Positions 11,668 to 23,851 of a stretch of 45,850 nt of DNA are shown piece by piece (positions within the stretch are counted from its first letter, which is position 1; every line of letters begins with the position of its first letter). This DNA comes from Chara braunii (Eukaryota > Streptophyta > Charophyceae > Charales > Characeae), in assembly GCA_003427395.1 (NCBI GenBank), contig BFEA01000055.1, positions 2,497,886 to 2,543,735 of the forward strand, given 5' to 3'. The notes beneath the pieces are model-generated. The model made no database searches. It saw only the letters and a program-made list of their open reading frames with translations, and was not told the origin of the DNA. The translations under genes were made by a program, and so were the position numbers.

Positions 11668-12000
11668 GGAGTGATGTTCAGATCGCCTGTCACTTCTCAC
11701 TTAAAGTTGGCTTTTATGTTCCCCCACTACACACTTAAATAACACGAAAAAGCAAAACAAAGAAAACAAAATGTACAAATCTGATATGAAAGTTTGCGAC
11801 TCAAGCAAAATCAATGCCAAGGGTCTCTCCTCCAACACCTGATTAATTCTTTTTTTTTTGTCAGGCATCGAGGCTGGTAATGCCTTTTAGGACTGGTTCA
11901 TTAGTTAGGGCTGCTTTCACACTTGGCCACGTTTTTCCTCTTGGCACTACACTTCGTGGACATAGTCATTATCAGATTACCGCAGTGACAGCAAGCATTC

Positions 12001-12417
12001 ACCAGCTCAGACACATGGGAAAATGTCTAAATTTCGATAACTACGAAATCCCAACGGTGTAAACATCTGTCTTGATACCCCATTTTAGTGCCCAATGCCT
12101 GATCTTCTGTTGGGGATGCCTTCCAGTAATGATGACCAATAACATGTCAGCTCATTGAAATACAGTGCGAAAACAGGCTGCCCTTTCAAAACGCTGTTGG
12201 CAGCAATTTTTCACNAGCTTAGCCACATGGGAAAATGTCAGAATCATGATAATCGCGAAATCCCAACGGTGTAAACATCTGTGNTNANGTCCCCCTTCAG
12301 CGACCAATCCCTGATCTTCTGTTGGGGTTGTCTTCAAGTAATAGTGACCAATAACATGTCGGCACGTCGAAACACAGTGCGAAAGTGGACTTCCCTTTCA
12401 GAACGTTGTTAACGGGG
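12001..12417 (+). repeat. ~212-bp tandem duplication
   Basis: ACATGGGAAAATGTC at 12013 recurs at 12225. The similarity continues through GAAATCCCAACGGTGTAAAC, CTGATCTTCTGTTGGGG and CAATAACATGTC into ACAGTGCGAAA. Isolated undetermined bases occur in the second copy. Confidence 0.8.
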
Positions 12418-12454
12418 ATGGCTTTGCTCTCGTTGGGGGCCATTACCCCAACCT

Positions 12455-12459
<5 letters not shown>

Positions 12460-12521
<62 letters not shown>
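12460..12521 (+). repeat. (CT)n microsatellite
   Basis: A near-pure CT run of about 60 bp. Confidence 0.95.
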
Positions 12522-12524
<3 letters not shown>

Positions 12525-13164
12525 GCCCCGCTCACGAGCGTCACCTGCTTGCTTTCTCTCTTTCTGCGCTCTCCCCCTTTCCGGCAGCGTACTCAGGTCT
12601 ACCCTTGATTGATTGAGAGGGGCAGTAGAAGTATGCCCTCAGTTGTTTTCTCAAAAATAGTTAAATCAGTAGCGGACTCCTCATTCGGTCAACTTTAGTC
12701 TCAGCTAACTGCAGCAGAACCAAGCTCATAAATGTTTTCCTCTACAATAATTAAATTGATGATGATTGATAGTTGTTCATCTTCGCGACGCAGCGAATGA
12801 GACACTGTTTTGTTCCTCTAAAAAAAAAAAAAAAAAAATTAAATTAATGGTGATTGCTCGTTCAGACAAGCGGCTTAAATCGACCCTCTTTCACTCTCTT
12901 CCAGCTCTACCCCACTATCTTTCTTTGTCACTGACTTACTCTCTCACTCAAACCCTCCCTTCAGCACTCATGCCTGTGGACCCACCAGCCTTCTCGTACA
13001 ACTTACCTGATCTCATAAGTTTCCCTTCTTTCGGAGTGGCTGGTTCTGGGGTCAACGGAGAGGATAAATTTGGTTCCCACGAGTATCACCGGTTCATCAA
13101 CCAGAGGTATAGTTGAATCTGCCTCTGCCCAACGCCATGCTGCTTTCTTCAACAGTGTCACCAG

Positions 13165-13625
13165 CAGACTGGCGGATCCCATCTACTACAGAACTTGGTG
13201 GCTCTCTCCGTTAGCGGATTACCAGATTTCATTTGCGACCGAATATAGTTGTAGTTCTACCTTGCAGGATAGCAAATCCCACCAACTGTGGAAAGTGGTC
13301 GTTGGCTTCTCGCATAGGGTGGCAGATTCCATCAACAGTAGAATGTAATTGATACTTTTACAGATCTTATCAACAGTAGATGTTGATTGGTGTTCTCACT
13401 CGTGAGGCAGCAGATGTAATCAGCAGTAGAGTGTGATTGGTGTTTTCATTCGTAAGGCATCAGATCTCATCTACAGTAGAGTGTCATTGATGCTTTCACT
13501 CGTTAGGCAGCAGATCTCATCTGCAGTAGAGTGTGATTGGTGTTTTCAATCGTTGGGCAGCAGATCCCATCTGCAGTAGAGCCACATTCCCTTCTCGTGT
13601 TGCCCATCTAGCAGCCGCACACGCC
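13165..13625 (+). repeat. Minisatellite with ~50-bp unit
   Basis: GGCAGCAGAT or a close variant begins at 13406, 13456, 13506 and 13556, a 50-bp period. The unit runs from GGCAGCAGATCTCATCTGC through AGTAGAGTGTGATTGGTG to TTTTCACTCGTTA. More diverged copies extend left to about 13165. The unit contains the small dyad GCAGATCTCATCTGC. Confidence 0.8.
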
Positions 13626-13939
13626 GTGCTCCCGCAATTACCGTGAGCGTGCAGATTCCCTTGCTGCTGGATCATCAGCTGGCTACGCCTGGCGCGTCTC
13701 TCCAAGTCTCCTTCTCGAACCATCACCTCTCAGTCGAACTAGCGCCTCGTACTCCTGGCACCCTGCCAGAATCAATTTCTCCCCCTTACCCTGCGCCACA
13801 GGTGCTAACAGAACGTCAGATACACCTGACATGCCGCTCAAAGGCAAGTCCCCCTGTCTCTCTCCCTCTCTCTCGAGCACGCTGTTGATCCTCGCACTCT
13901 CTTTCTCAGTCTCTCCGCACACCCCCTTTGTGCCTGTTA

Positions 13940-14404
13940 CGTGGGCGGGGAACGCCTTGCATGCTGCTCCCCACGCGTTGACCTGCCTGGATCCCACTAT
14001 GTTGTGGGTCAGGTACACCTTGCATGCTGTCCCCAACGCGTTGACCTGCCTGGATCCCACTATGTTGTGGGCCAGGTACACCTTGCATGCTGTCCCNNNN
14101 NNNNNNNNNNNNNNNNNNNNNNNNNNNNNNNNNNNNNNNNNNNNNNNNNNNNNNNNNNNNNNNNNNNNNNNNNNNNNNNNNNNNNNNNNNNNNNNNNNNN
14201 NNNNNNNNNNNNNNNNNNNNNNNNNNNNNNNNNNNNNNNNNNNNNNNNNNNNNNNNNNNNNNNNNNNNNNNNNNNNNNNNNNNNGTTGACCTGCCTGGAT
14301 CCCACTATGTTGTGGGCCAGGTACACCTTGCATGCTGTCCCTAACACGTTGACCTGCCTGGATCCCACTATGTTGTGGGCCAGGTACACCTTGCATGCTG
14401 TCCC
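13940..14404 (+). repeat. Minisatellite with 63-bp unit spanning an assembly gap
   Basis: GTTGACCTGCCTGGATCCCA begins at 13977, 14040, 14285 and 14348, an exact 63-bp period on each side of the gap. Because 63 is a multiple of three, each copy keeps the same frame, producing open frames on both strands with a 21-residue repeat. These are not genes. The unit contains the hairpin CCTGG..CCCAC/GTGGG..CCAGG. Confidence 0.9.
14097..14284. other. Assembly gap (188 N)
   Basis: The gap lies inside the 63-bp minisatellite. The distance between flanking units, 245 bp, is 7 bp short of four periods, so the gap size is an estimate and the true copy number is unknown. Confidence 0.98.
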
Positions 14405-14559
14405 CGATTTCTCCTCTGTTCCCCCCTATATTCATTCCACATTTGCTTGTACTGTCGAGACCGTCGGCACCAGGCCCAGCACAGGCTCATTACGGGTGGT
14501 AAGTGAGCACCGTCCTCGGGTCAACAACTGGGCGTCGTGGTACCAAACCGGGTATAGAT

Positions 14560-15060
14560 GGTCGCAGTGATGGTGCCGAACCTGAGTTAATTACCTGTGA
14601 TAGCACCGAACCTGGAATAACCTGCCGTCCAGGTTCCGGGCCTGAGACAGACCACCGCTGCAGTCTCCAGACTTGAAAATAAATCATCCCGAAGCCGCAG
14701 AACCTGAAATAAGCCGCCGTGGCGGCGGCGTACCTGAAATAAGTTGTCACAATGTCCCCAATAAATTATCTTAATGGCACCGAACCTGACACATGCCACC
14801 GTGAGGGTGCCGAATCCGGATAATTGTCTGCAGCAGCGGTGCCGGAGCTGAAAAAAAATCACCGCCGAGCCTGAAAATAAATTACCACTGGGTTCCCGAA
14901 CTTGAAATACATTGTCATAGTGGCTCTAGACCTGAAGGTAAGCCTTCATGACGGTTCCGATCCTATAACAAATAGCCATGATGATGCTCAATCTGAAATA
15001 AATAGTTGTAATGATGTTGATCCTGGAAATAAATCACCCTGGTGCCCGATCCTAAAGTAC
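14560..15060 (+). repeat. Degenerate minisatellite with ~31-bp unit
   Basis: About fifteen diverged copies follow a pattern like GGTGCCGAACCTGAAATAAA followed by TCACCGTGATG. CCTGAAATAA or a near variant recurs every 30-32 bp. Divergence is much higher than in the 63-bp array, suggesting greater age. Confidence 0.7.
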
Positions 15061-16484
15061 GCCGATTCCGGCTCAAGCCGATCCTCAAACATGTCCGGTA
15101 CCGAACCTGTCATCATGTCGTCGGCCCAATGTAACACGACCCCACGCTGTCCATATCCATGCGAGCATCGTCCGTTCCGCCGGGTTCGGTAAGGCTAGCA
15201 ATCAGGTAAATAAGGGACACATCATAGAGTGTTTCGATCAATGGGGGATAGTAAAAAAAGTTTGAGCTCAGGGAATTTGATCAAATCGGGGTTCTGAGCC
15301 GACGGCGGGTATCCCAAGCAAAAACCGGGCCAGGCATCGAATAATCCTGTTTGTTCCACCCTTTTTTAATCGTTCTCCCTTTTCCTTAACTCTATTGTCT
15401 GAAATAGTAAATTAGCCGTAGGTTCTCCAAAAATGCATTCTGAGGGAGTTTAATCAAATGGTTGAAATTCCCTCTTTTCTTCTCTCCTTTACCATTCTTA
15501 ATCCTTTTCTCTGGTTGTTATATTTCATTGTCGGAAACGTAAAATAACGAGGTATTTCCCGAAAATTTATATGCTGCGAAAGAATAGGGGAATTAAGGAA
15601 TATTACGTTTTTCTCTTCCCTCCTACTGTTCCCAATCTTTTCTCCCATATTTAAATTAGGTATCAAAAATTGACAAAATTTGAGGCGCTACTCCAGCCCG
15701 ATCATATGCTGCAAAAGCATTGTCGCGGGGTCAACACGCGCTATGCCTCCCCACAGTCGGCCATCCCAGGTCTAGTCTCGGAACGTGTGGGAATGACGCT
15801 CCCTAGATGTGCCGGGAGTGGCTACCCACTTCGCCATCTTTGGGGGTTACTCGAAAGGTTCAGTTCGCCCAAAATCAGGGGTGCCCTGAGTTCCCCTAAT
15901 TTTTGCTGCCTGGTCATACCAGAGTACCATCAAAACACGGACTTGTCCCCGAGCCCAAGTCCCGAAATCGCAGATTTCAGGCGGCGCACTGCTCGTGGCC
16001 GCCTGACACCGGTACTATCACCTACTGCTAACACGCAGTATCTTTAAACATTTTCTTTATCACCCGCTGCTAACACGCAGTATCTTCAACCATTTCCTTC
16101 CCTAACTAACCCGCCGCCTAAATATTACCCTGAATCTACAAAACATGTTATTTCATACCTATAACTACCATTCTCATCCCATAAAACGTACTTATGCTAT
16201 TACATTAAACTATTCCTATACCTTTTCCTTTCCGGCCTATAGCGGCCTTCCCAGGAGACCCATACACAGTCGAACCTTTAACAGTTCTAGTTTGTCAAAC
16301 CCTCAGTGTCTTTTGCCCTTGTAAGAGTCACGGAGCGAGTTTGAGCTCACCCCCTGTAGTGATCGATGCCAGTCTATTATTCCTAGCCCAGGTCTGGCGG
16401 AACCAAGTTCTGCCCGTCGTGGTCTGGGGTTTGGTCTTCATCCAGCACAGCTCGCCTGAGGCCGGCCTTAATTCAGCCAATCTG
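15061..16484. other. Non-coding stretch, possibly partly LINE-A 3' UTR
   Basis: No gene is supported. A roughly 42-bp tandem pair around CTGCTAACACGCAGTATCTT lies at about 16016-16100. LINE-A's coding region ends at 16485 on the minus strand. I could not see the poly-T run that would mark its 3' end, so the boundary is unknown. Confidence 0.4.
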
Positions 16485-19400
16485 TTATTGGAGGGAGCTT
16501 CGCTCATTCTTGAAGACTTCCTTGTTCTTGGCGTTCCAGATAGCTTTCATCAGCACGCCCCTACACACGAGGGCTATGTAGCCCCAACCTTTGGTCAAAA
16601 CTTGATTTTCCTGACACAGTCCGAACAAGAACCACTCTTGTGTCCATACAAAATTATTAGTTGTTATCTTTTTCCAATGTGAAGTCCACCAATCCCATAG
16701 CCTCATTGACAGCGGGCAGTATAACCCGATATGATTAGCTGTTTCCCACCCCCACTGACATCTTGTGCAGATTTCTGACACTCTCATCCCTTTCGTTGCC
16801 AGCCCTGTAACCGATGCAGTCGCAAACATTGACTGCAGCCACATAATGCTCGCCTGCTTCTGGGATGAAATTTTCCTTAGTGCACTCCATAATTTGAAAA
16901 AGTCTGTATTTCCTAGTTGGAAACCTGGTTCTTCAGCTGCCCTCTTTGTTGCTGATACGATAGCTTGGCCTTTTCTGCTCGCCTGCTGCACTTGTACTCC
17001 AATCTTAGTTTTATAGAGGGCAACTGGGTAGAAGTCCCCATGTTTCTCTATATCACTCCATCCGCTTAACAGGGGCTCCACCGACAGTTGTTCTGGATGT
17101 CTGGATACCATTATTGCATGTGGCTTCCTCGCGGAAGTTTGAATCCATGCTCGGACTTCCTCTAGGTCTTCCGTGTCCTTGATGACTTTTTCCCCCACCA
17201 GTCTGAGCTGAGATTCCTTGTTGGTAGGTTGTGGCTGCTCCCTCCATTGCTCAATCTTCATCCCTTGTGGGAGCTCCGGACCCAGAATCCGCAAGACACC
17301 TCTTGGGTCATCTGGGTCCGCCCACCATGTATCTGGAGGAGTCAAGCCTTCTGTTTTAACCTAGCCCAACCAGTAATTCGGGATCGCCCTTCTCAACTTC
17401 AAAAAATTGGATTCTATGTATCGCAAGTGGGGAAGCCTTCTCTTCACTTCCTCTAACTGCAGCCAGTCGTCCCGCTGGTCATCCCAGAGATCCCTTATCC
17501 GCAACATTCCTCTCTCCACCCATGCTTTCCCAAAGGACCCTTTCCCCCCTCCAGCTGAGAAGGTTGTACCATCCTCTTGTCTGATCAATGGATTCTCAAA
17601 GAGGATCTGATTCAACACTTCCTGCTTCGTGGTGGGAGGTCTCCTTAATTGAGGCTGGATTCTCTTCCAGGCATACAGGATATTCCTCCAGACCTTGGAC
17701 TTCGGTTTTCTGTTTACAAACGAGGGGATAAATAAGCAGGTCCAAACATGCGTTGGATTCGACAGGTTCCATTCCCTTCAGATAATCGCTTCCACTAGTT
17801 TAATCCAAAGCTTATTCCTGTTGCCAAAAACTGTTGAAATCACTTACTTGCCTAGTAGTCCCAAGTTTTGCTGTACCGGGTCTAGTATTCCTAGACCGCC
17901 CTGTTCTCTAGCTGTTGAAACGGTGCTCCATCCAGCTTTAATTAGGAATCCATGATTCTCTTTGGCCACTGGTTTCCACAAATATCTTGATGCTGCTCTC
18001 TTGATACAGAAATACGCTTCTTCCCCCAGCAAGTGAATGCAGAGTGGAAACCATAGGAGGGAGAATGCTGCAGAGGTGAGGACCAGCGCACGTCCATATA
18101 AGGACAACTTGTGATTTCTGACCCATCCAGCAATTCTTGTGGATACTTTTTCCACCAAGATGGAGTCCTGCACATTTCAACAATTAGACAACGAAACTTG
18201 CACTCCTAGGAACCGGTCTGCAGAGTTAGCCGGAATTTGTCTCAGACCCCAATCTACGCACAGAACCTTGGAAGGGGGAAGCATGAAGGCTGACTTATCC
18301 CAATTTATAGAAGCCTTTGATAATTCACAATACTCATCTATAACATTTCTTAGCTCCATCATTGCTTCTGTTGTATTCTCACAGGCTATCGTTAAATCAT
18401 TCGCAATTGCCCCGCCTTTCCACTGTGCCTGCGAATGAATTTTTAAATTTTAGGCTTGTTATACGAATATTTGATCTGATATTTTCCAACATGACTTCCA
18501 GTTGCAGTACAAACAATAGTGGAGCCAACGGGCATCCTTGCCTCAGAGATCGCGTCAAGTTAAATTCTTCTGAGGTTTTTTCATTAAGTATTACTACTGA
18601 CTGAGCCTGATAATAGCTACCGCCCACTGCTCTTCTAAAACCATCCCTAGACCCTATCTTTTTAAGAGTTGTGTGGACGAAGGCCCATCCAACTTTGTCA
18701 TATGTTTTTTCCATATCCAAAAGTAGGATGACCACATCTCGCTTCTCCTGACTTATAACTTTTAGGGCTTCAACCGTCGCCATGATGTTCTCAAAGATGG
18801 AACGCCCCTTGACAAATGCGCCTTGTTCCCAACCTATCAGGTTTGGTAGTAGGCATGCCAAACGTAACGCTAGAGTCTTAGCAAACAATTTGTATGTCAC
18901 GTTCAAAAGGGAGATCGGTCTCCAATTTCGAACGTGTCGCTTGTCACCATTTTTGTATAGTAGGGTAATCATTCCTTTGGTGAAGCTTATTGGGAGTGAC
19001 CCTTTCTCCAAAGCACGATTATAAATTTCACACAGGAAAGGGGCGAATACCTCCCAGCACACCAAATATAGCTCTATGGGAATACCGTCTATCCCCGGGC
19101 ACTTTCCTACTGCCATGGATTTGGCTGCTTGCCAGATCTCCCTTTCTGTCATGGGCTGGTCCATTTCTTTCATCGCTGTTATTGAAATCATTTTTGCCAC
19201 CGGGTTCCAAAAGCCCGAGAACTCAAAAAGATCTGTGTTCGGGGAGTCATATGGGCGTCTAGTGGACACTATGTCCCTAAAGTACTCTAAGGCATACGCG
19301 CACATATCCACTGTATCTGTAGCTATTGGGGCATTCAAAGCAAAGGGGTGGGTCAGTTCCCTAATTAGGGTTTTGACTGCTGCAAAATAAGCGATCTAAA

Positions 19401-20553
19401 GGTTAATTTAGTCATTTTGCCATATCCGATGATTCCTTTTACTTTTAGCCATTCTTGCCATTCCGTTTGCTTCTGGATTTCTACAAGCTCCAACTGGAGT
19501 ATAATGTTTTTTCTTTTCTCATTCCAAAAGAGGTCCGAAAATGGGTCTTTTCCCATCTTGCTTTCAGCTTCTTTAGCTTCTTTAATTAATGATTTCTCTT
19601 TCCAAGCTTGATTAGCAGCTTTCATTCTCGCAAATTCCTTGAGAGCTCCTTGAACGATCCTTATTCCGGTTTCCGCTCAGCAGTTCAGGTCATCAAATAA
19701 GTCTTTTGCAGTCATACATGCCTGCATGTGAGCGGAGATCCACTCCTTTATCCCTTCATCCTTCAGAATCTGTGTGTTGAGTTTGAAGGGTGGACGATGT
19801 CTCTTGACTAAGTCCTTGGATAATATGTCCAAAAGCACCGGCTGGTGGTCGGACAGAGTACCGAATCCCACATCGCACCAAGTGGATCTGTCCCAAGGGG
19901 CCCCTCTTACAAGAAAAAAGTCCAAACGTTTACAGGGGGCCTGTATGTTTCGTGTTGGTCTCGGGCCGTACCACGTGAATCCATTGGATTATGGGTTAAA
20001 GGTTCTGAAGACATCAGTGAGCACCTGTGCTTCTGTGAACTGGGAAAGCAAGATGGTATCCGTTCTTAAGGGCTTGATTTTAAGAGAATCTAACCCTGGA
20101 TTAAAGACAACATTCCAATCTCCAACAATAATTAAGTTTTCCGAGTTTGGAATATAACGTGACAAGGAGCTCAAGAATTCAATTCTATCCAGATAGTTTA
20201 CCGGAGCATACACTTACGTAATGGCCCAATCCTCAGTTCTTATCGCCAATTTTATCCACGCCCACCTACCATAAATATCCACATATTGGTCTAAAACCTC
20301 TACTTCTAAATCCTTATCTACCAATATCGTGACACCTCCTTTGGTGCTATTCGCTGGGGCCCACACTTGTGGGCCCAACCACCAATCCTGTAGTTCCACT
20401 AATTTCTCTTCATTTAATTTCGTTTCTTGGATACATATGATTTGTACGTTGTTTGAATGTATCCATGCTCGAAGCTTTTTTACATCTGCTGTTAGAATCT
20501 CCTAGTCCTCTTACATTCCAGTTTGCGCATCTAACCCTTGAGGGTAGGACCAT
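16485..20553 (-). pseudogene. LINE-A ORF2: endonuclease-reverse transcriptase, broken
   Basis: The start ATG overlaps the ORF1 stop as TAATG at 20553. The endonuclease begins ANWNVRGLGDS, then IQETKL, VYAP, VGDWN and SDHQPVLLDI (about 20530-19830). RT follows with NWRPISLLNVTYK, the motif A LLLDMEKTYDKVGW and motif B SLRQGCPLAPLLFV (about 19000-18530). Motif C, expected to be FADD, reads IAND near 18397-18405, so the first catalytic Asp is lost. The tail has a zf-RVT pattern, CTRCQWGWETANHIGLYC, near 16760. Frameshifts lie near 20460, 19380 and 18430, with stops at 20214-20216, 19677-19679 and 17361-17363 among others. The encoded enzyme would nick target DNA and prime cDNA synthesis on it, but this copy cannot. 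Confidence 0.85.
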
Positions 20554-23023
20554 TAACTGGGCCCTTGCCGCAAGGCTTTTGGATGGGGCCTGGTTTCATC
20601 GGTTTGCCCCTCCCTGCCCCTTCTTGAGGGCCAGGTTTCTTCTTGGTACCCCCTCCCTGCTCCTTTGCGACTGGAGCAATCAGAGAAAGGGGGGGGGCAG
20701 AGATCACTCTCTGCAAAAGGCACTGAGAACAAGAAATCTATCAGGTTAGTCTTTGCAATCCATTCAGCCACTGCAAATGCTGTCACTTCGTCTGATATTG
20801 CTATATCATGCAGGGAGTCTAGTCCTACGTCCAAAAAGTTGGCCAGGGGAATCCAATGGATAGGTTGACTCCGCAGGCTCATTATTGATTGAGCATCTTC
20901 TTGAATAACGGTGAAGACCACATGCAGTATTATCTTTGTGTCAGCTGGAGTGTCGACCAACATCCTTCCACTTTTCGGCTCCGATAAGATTGCACATGTG
21001 CAGCAATCCGCTAAGATTTTGGCTTTAATTTCCCTTCTGAGAGAATTTTGTAACATGATGTTTGGGGTTTGCAGGGTGGGGAGTATGAGGGATTCATCCT
21101 CTCCTACCCTGGTAAACACCATTGGTCCATGGGAGGAGCTCGAGCAGATAATAGGTAATTGCAGTTCCTTTACCTTTGTCATTCTTCTATCCTTCGTTGT
21201 TATTGTTTGTAGTGGAAGATCAAAGGTCAAGGCTTGCTTGGCTGATTTGGATGTCTGCTTTTTCCTTCTGAGTGTTTTTTGGTCTGTGTCAGGGCCCTGA
21301 GGGGAAGCTGATTCCCCCCTTTCCTTGTTATGCCTCTTTGGCACAGATAACCTGACTTTTTTTGACGGCGTTGAGGCGTTTAACCCCGACTGCTGTATCC
21401 GAGTTTCCCCGGGAGTGGAATCCTTATCTGACATCGAGATTACCTCCCGACAATCTGCAAAGTCATCGTCCGAGGGCGTTCTCAGTACTATAGGGCGTGT
21501 TCCGGATTCTCCGTTTCGGTTTCATAAGACTCATTCGAATAGATTGATACGGGTTCTCCTCTGTTTGGCTTTGATAGGGCTTCCAATCCTATTGTTGCAT
21601 CTCCCTCCATATCCTCCTCATCCTCCCTCTCTTCCTCCGAGGAGAGAAGACGATCCTCACTGTCGTACTCATACTCATACTCGTCATCTTCCTCTTCCTT
21701 GTCCAATCTCTCCTCTTTATCTCGATCTTCCTCTTCCCCTTCGTCCTTCAACTGGTCTTCCTCCTCCAGATCTCGTTTGCGCTTTTCTCTTCCCCCTGCC
21801 ATGGCGTCTTCCTCCATGTCATCTTCAACATCCTCAATTTCCCGCTCTCCCTTTGTCTGCATTACCGTATCCTTACTTCCCTTGTCCTCCCCATCCTCAT
21901 GCATTTCATCCTTCCCATTTGCGCCCTCTATCTCATCCTGAACCTTTTGCCCTCTTTTATCCCCGTCCGTTGTTGGCTAGGGGGGGTCCGATTTCCCTTC
22001 CTCACTTCCCTTATTAACGCTTTCTTTGGGAGAAACCGGTTTCCCATTCACTCCGTCAGTTCCACCTGTATCATCTTTTTTTCCTCCCCGCGGGATCTTC
22101 TCTTGCCCACTGGGCTGCTTTCGACCGGGTTTCGGGTCCTGCCCCTTCCCCTTAACAGCATTGGCATAGCTTGTCCTTCCGTTCTTTGCACATTCAGAGT
22201 CGCCCTCGTAGTGGAAATGTTTCCTACATGCTGGGCAGCAAGGGGTATTGACACATACTACTTCCAATTCGACATACCCATCTTTTCCCAAATCAACTAC
22301 TAAGTAATACTTGTATCTCAACCGCGCCACTGATTCCAAGTCAAATCGAATGTTTAGTAGGTTTGGAGAATCATGGTCCTTGTAGGCCGGGTACTCCCTC
22401 ACTACCTTTCCGAAGGCATCTTCGACCGCGCCATATAGTGGGGCCAGGGCTGCAATCGGGACTTGTTGACACCATATCCAAAAGAATTTATACTTTGCAA
22501 CCTCATGCCATTCCCACAACTCCTACTCGGTCATCCATGGTCTGAAGGAAACAGAGTATTGTTTGTCATCTAATTTTACAACCGTCTGACCCATTCGGAG
22601 CATCCAGTCTGCAATCTCCTTCGACGATGCCACATACGCCGCTAGGTTTCTCCCCTCATTATGAAATAGACCTCTCTTAGGAGGGGCTGAAATTTGGGAT
22701 GTTGTGGCCCATCCGTTCTCATATACCCTCACCACTCGCTCCTTCACGCTCACCGGAAGGGACGTTGAGTCATCTCCGAAGAAGATTGACACCGCATGTT
22801 CTTTTAGCCACTCGGCCTGAATTCGGTAAAATTCAGGATTCACTGTGACACGGACGTAATCATCCCCTACTTCTACCTGATTTGGCGCCAGTTTCCTTGG
22901 GAGGATTCCGTCCGTATAGCATTTTGACAAAATTCCTTTGATTCGTTGCCTTTCTTCATTTGACGAGGACAGGGTAGGGCCTGTTGGGCCCTGGTGAGCT
23001 TGGGGTGTCTCCACCCTTTCCAT
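20553..23023 (-). pseudogene. LINE-A ORF1: zinc-knuckle RNA-binding protein, broken
   Basis: A genuine ATG lies at 23023-23021. The first 166 codons contain the WLKEHAVSIFF segment shared with LINE-B and resemble the DUF4283-type N-domain of plant L1 ORF1. A TAG at 22525-22523 replaces a Gln codon, judging from LINE-B (WMPKQELWE against WMTE*ELWE). The frame then continues to a zinc knuckle, CPACRKHFHYEGDSEC (C-x2-C-x4-H-x6-C), at about 22200. A Lys/Gly-rich linker follows, then another TAG at 21979-21977. A very acidic Glu/Asp segment (21904-21500) comes next, then a frameshift near 21490 and a C-terminal domain ending at 20553. At about 820 codons it is long for an L1 ORF1. Confidence 0.8.
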
Positions 23024-23360
23024 TTGTCTAACGGCCGAGGAGCATTCCTCAAATTAGAAATCTAAATGCTCCTAACTTACTATAAATTATAGATAATAGT
23101 CTGAATCAGAGGCTTCCCTTAATATTGGGAGTACATCATACTTCCTACCCTCCCCGGTTAAGGCGAGAGTTTACCTGGGGCATCCACCTTGTCCTTCCAA
23201 CAACACACTGCTCTTTGTCACATCACCACATCTTGACCACACCAAGGGTTACTAAACACTTCAGGCAGGTACTCGTGGAGGGGCACGGCCCTGACTCCCG
23301 ATATTCCACGGGCAGTACACACCATATCAGCTATGGTAAGAGGCGACGCACGCGGGCCTA

Positions 23361-23454
23361 TTCCCTCGGAATTACCGAGGGAAAAGGACTTGGTGTGAAC
23401 GAAGCTTTTCGATGTCGTGCCTCCTGCGGGAATTGCCTCTACCGTCTCCGGTAG
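23361..23454 (-). promoter_or_regulatory. Two perfect hairpins in the LINE-A leader
   Basis: TTCCCTCGG-AATTA-CCGAGGGAA (23361-23383) is a perfect 9-bp stem. CTACCG-TCTC-CGGTAG (23439-23454) is a perfect 6-bp stem with a 4-nt loop. Both lie 340-430 bp upstream of ORF1 in a segment otherwise lacking ORFs. They could affect element RNA structure; no function is shown. Confidence 0.4.
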
Positions 23455-23512
23455 GGTTTCGCGCTGTTAGCATCGGCTCGGAACGCAGCGCTGCCCATCC
23501 CCTCTCTCGTTC

Positions 23513-23516
<4 letters not shown>

Positions 23517-23559
<43 letters not shown>
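23517..23559 (+). repeat. Poly-T run of 43 T
   Basis: An uninterrupted T run lies between the LINE-A leader and the PLE tandem repeats. It may have been the microsatellite target of one insertion or the tail of a minus-strand retrocopy. Confidence 0.9.
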
Positions 23560-23560
<1 letters not shown>

Positions 23561-23620
23561 GGTGTGTATATGTAGCAGGGCGGAATCCGTGATGTGTTCT
23601 AGTATTGTTTCCTCAGATTT

Positions 23621-23851
23621 TCGAGCTAATTTTGGGTGTGTGTACCGAACAATGTGGATAGGGTGTTTGCTGTCTTTTTCAAGCTAATTTTATTTTTCTT
23701 TTTTCACAGTTANCTGCTCCGCCACTCTCCCCATGTGGATAGGGTGTTTGCTGTCTTTTTCGAGCTAATTTTGGGTGTGTGTACCGAACAATGTGGATAG
23801 GGTGTTTGCTGTCTTTTTCAAGCTAATTTTATTTTTCTTTTTTCACAGTTA
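23621..23851 (+). repeat. 92-bp tandem repeat at the PLE 5' edge
   Basis: The segment 23621-23712 (TCGAGCTAATTTTGGG through TTTTTTCACAGTTA) is repeated at 23760-23851 with near identity. The second copy runs on into the left pseudo-LTR. Within each copy GTGGATAGGGTGTTTGCTG also recurs. One undetermined base lies at 23713. Confidence 0.8.

Larger units (their letters stand above)
16485..23500 (-). mobile_element. LINE-A: L1-type non-LTR retrotransposon, decayed
   Basis: Read on the minus strand, the order is a structured 5' leader (23500-23024), ORF1 (23023-20553), then ORF2 with an AP-type endonuclease, reverse transcriptase and a Cys/His zinc-binding tail (20553-16485). This is the layout of plant L1 elements. 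It is clearly related to LINE-B (37688-43560, plus strand), with conserved segments in both ORFs. Several stops and frameshifts make it inactive. The 5' boundary is taken near the poly-T run at 23517, and the 3' boundary is not defined. Confidence 0.85.

Noticed and set aside
13406-13600. CRISPR-like regular spacing
   Set aside because: Whole units repeat without unique spacers, and the surrounding genes are eukaryotic retroelements.
13683-14570. Long ORFs on both strands
   Set aside because: They come from a 63-bp repeat whose length is a multiple of three, and from gap Ns.
21325-22303. Plus-strand ORFs rich in Pro, Ser and Leu
   Set aside because: Antisense shadows of LINE-A ORF1, especially its Glu/Asp-rich segment.
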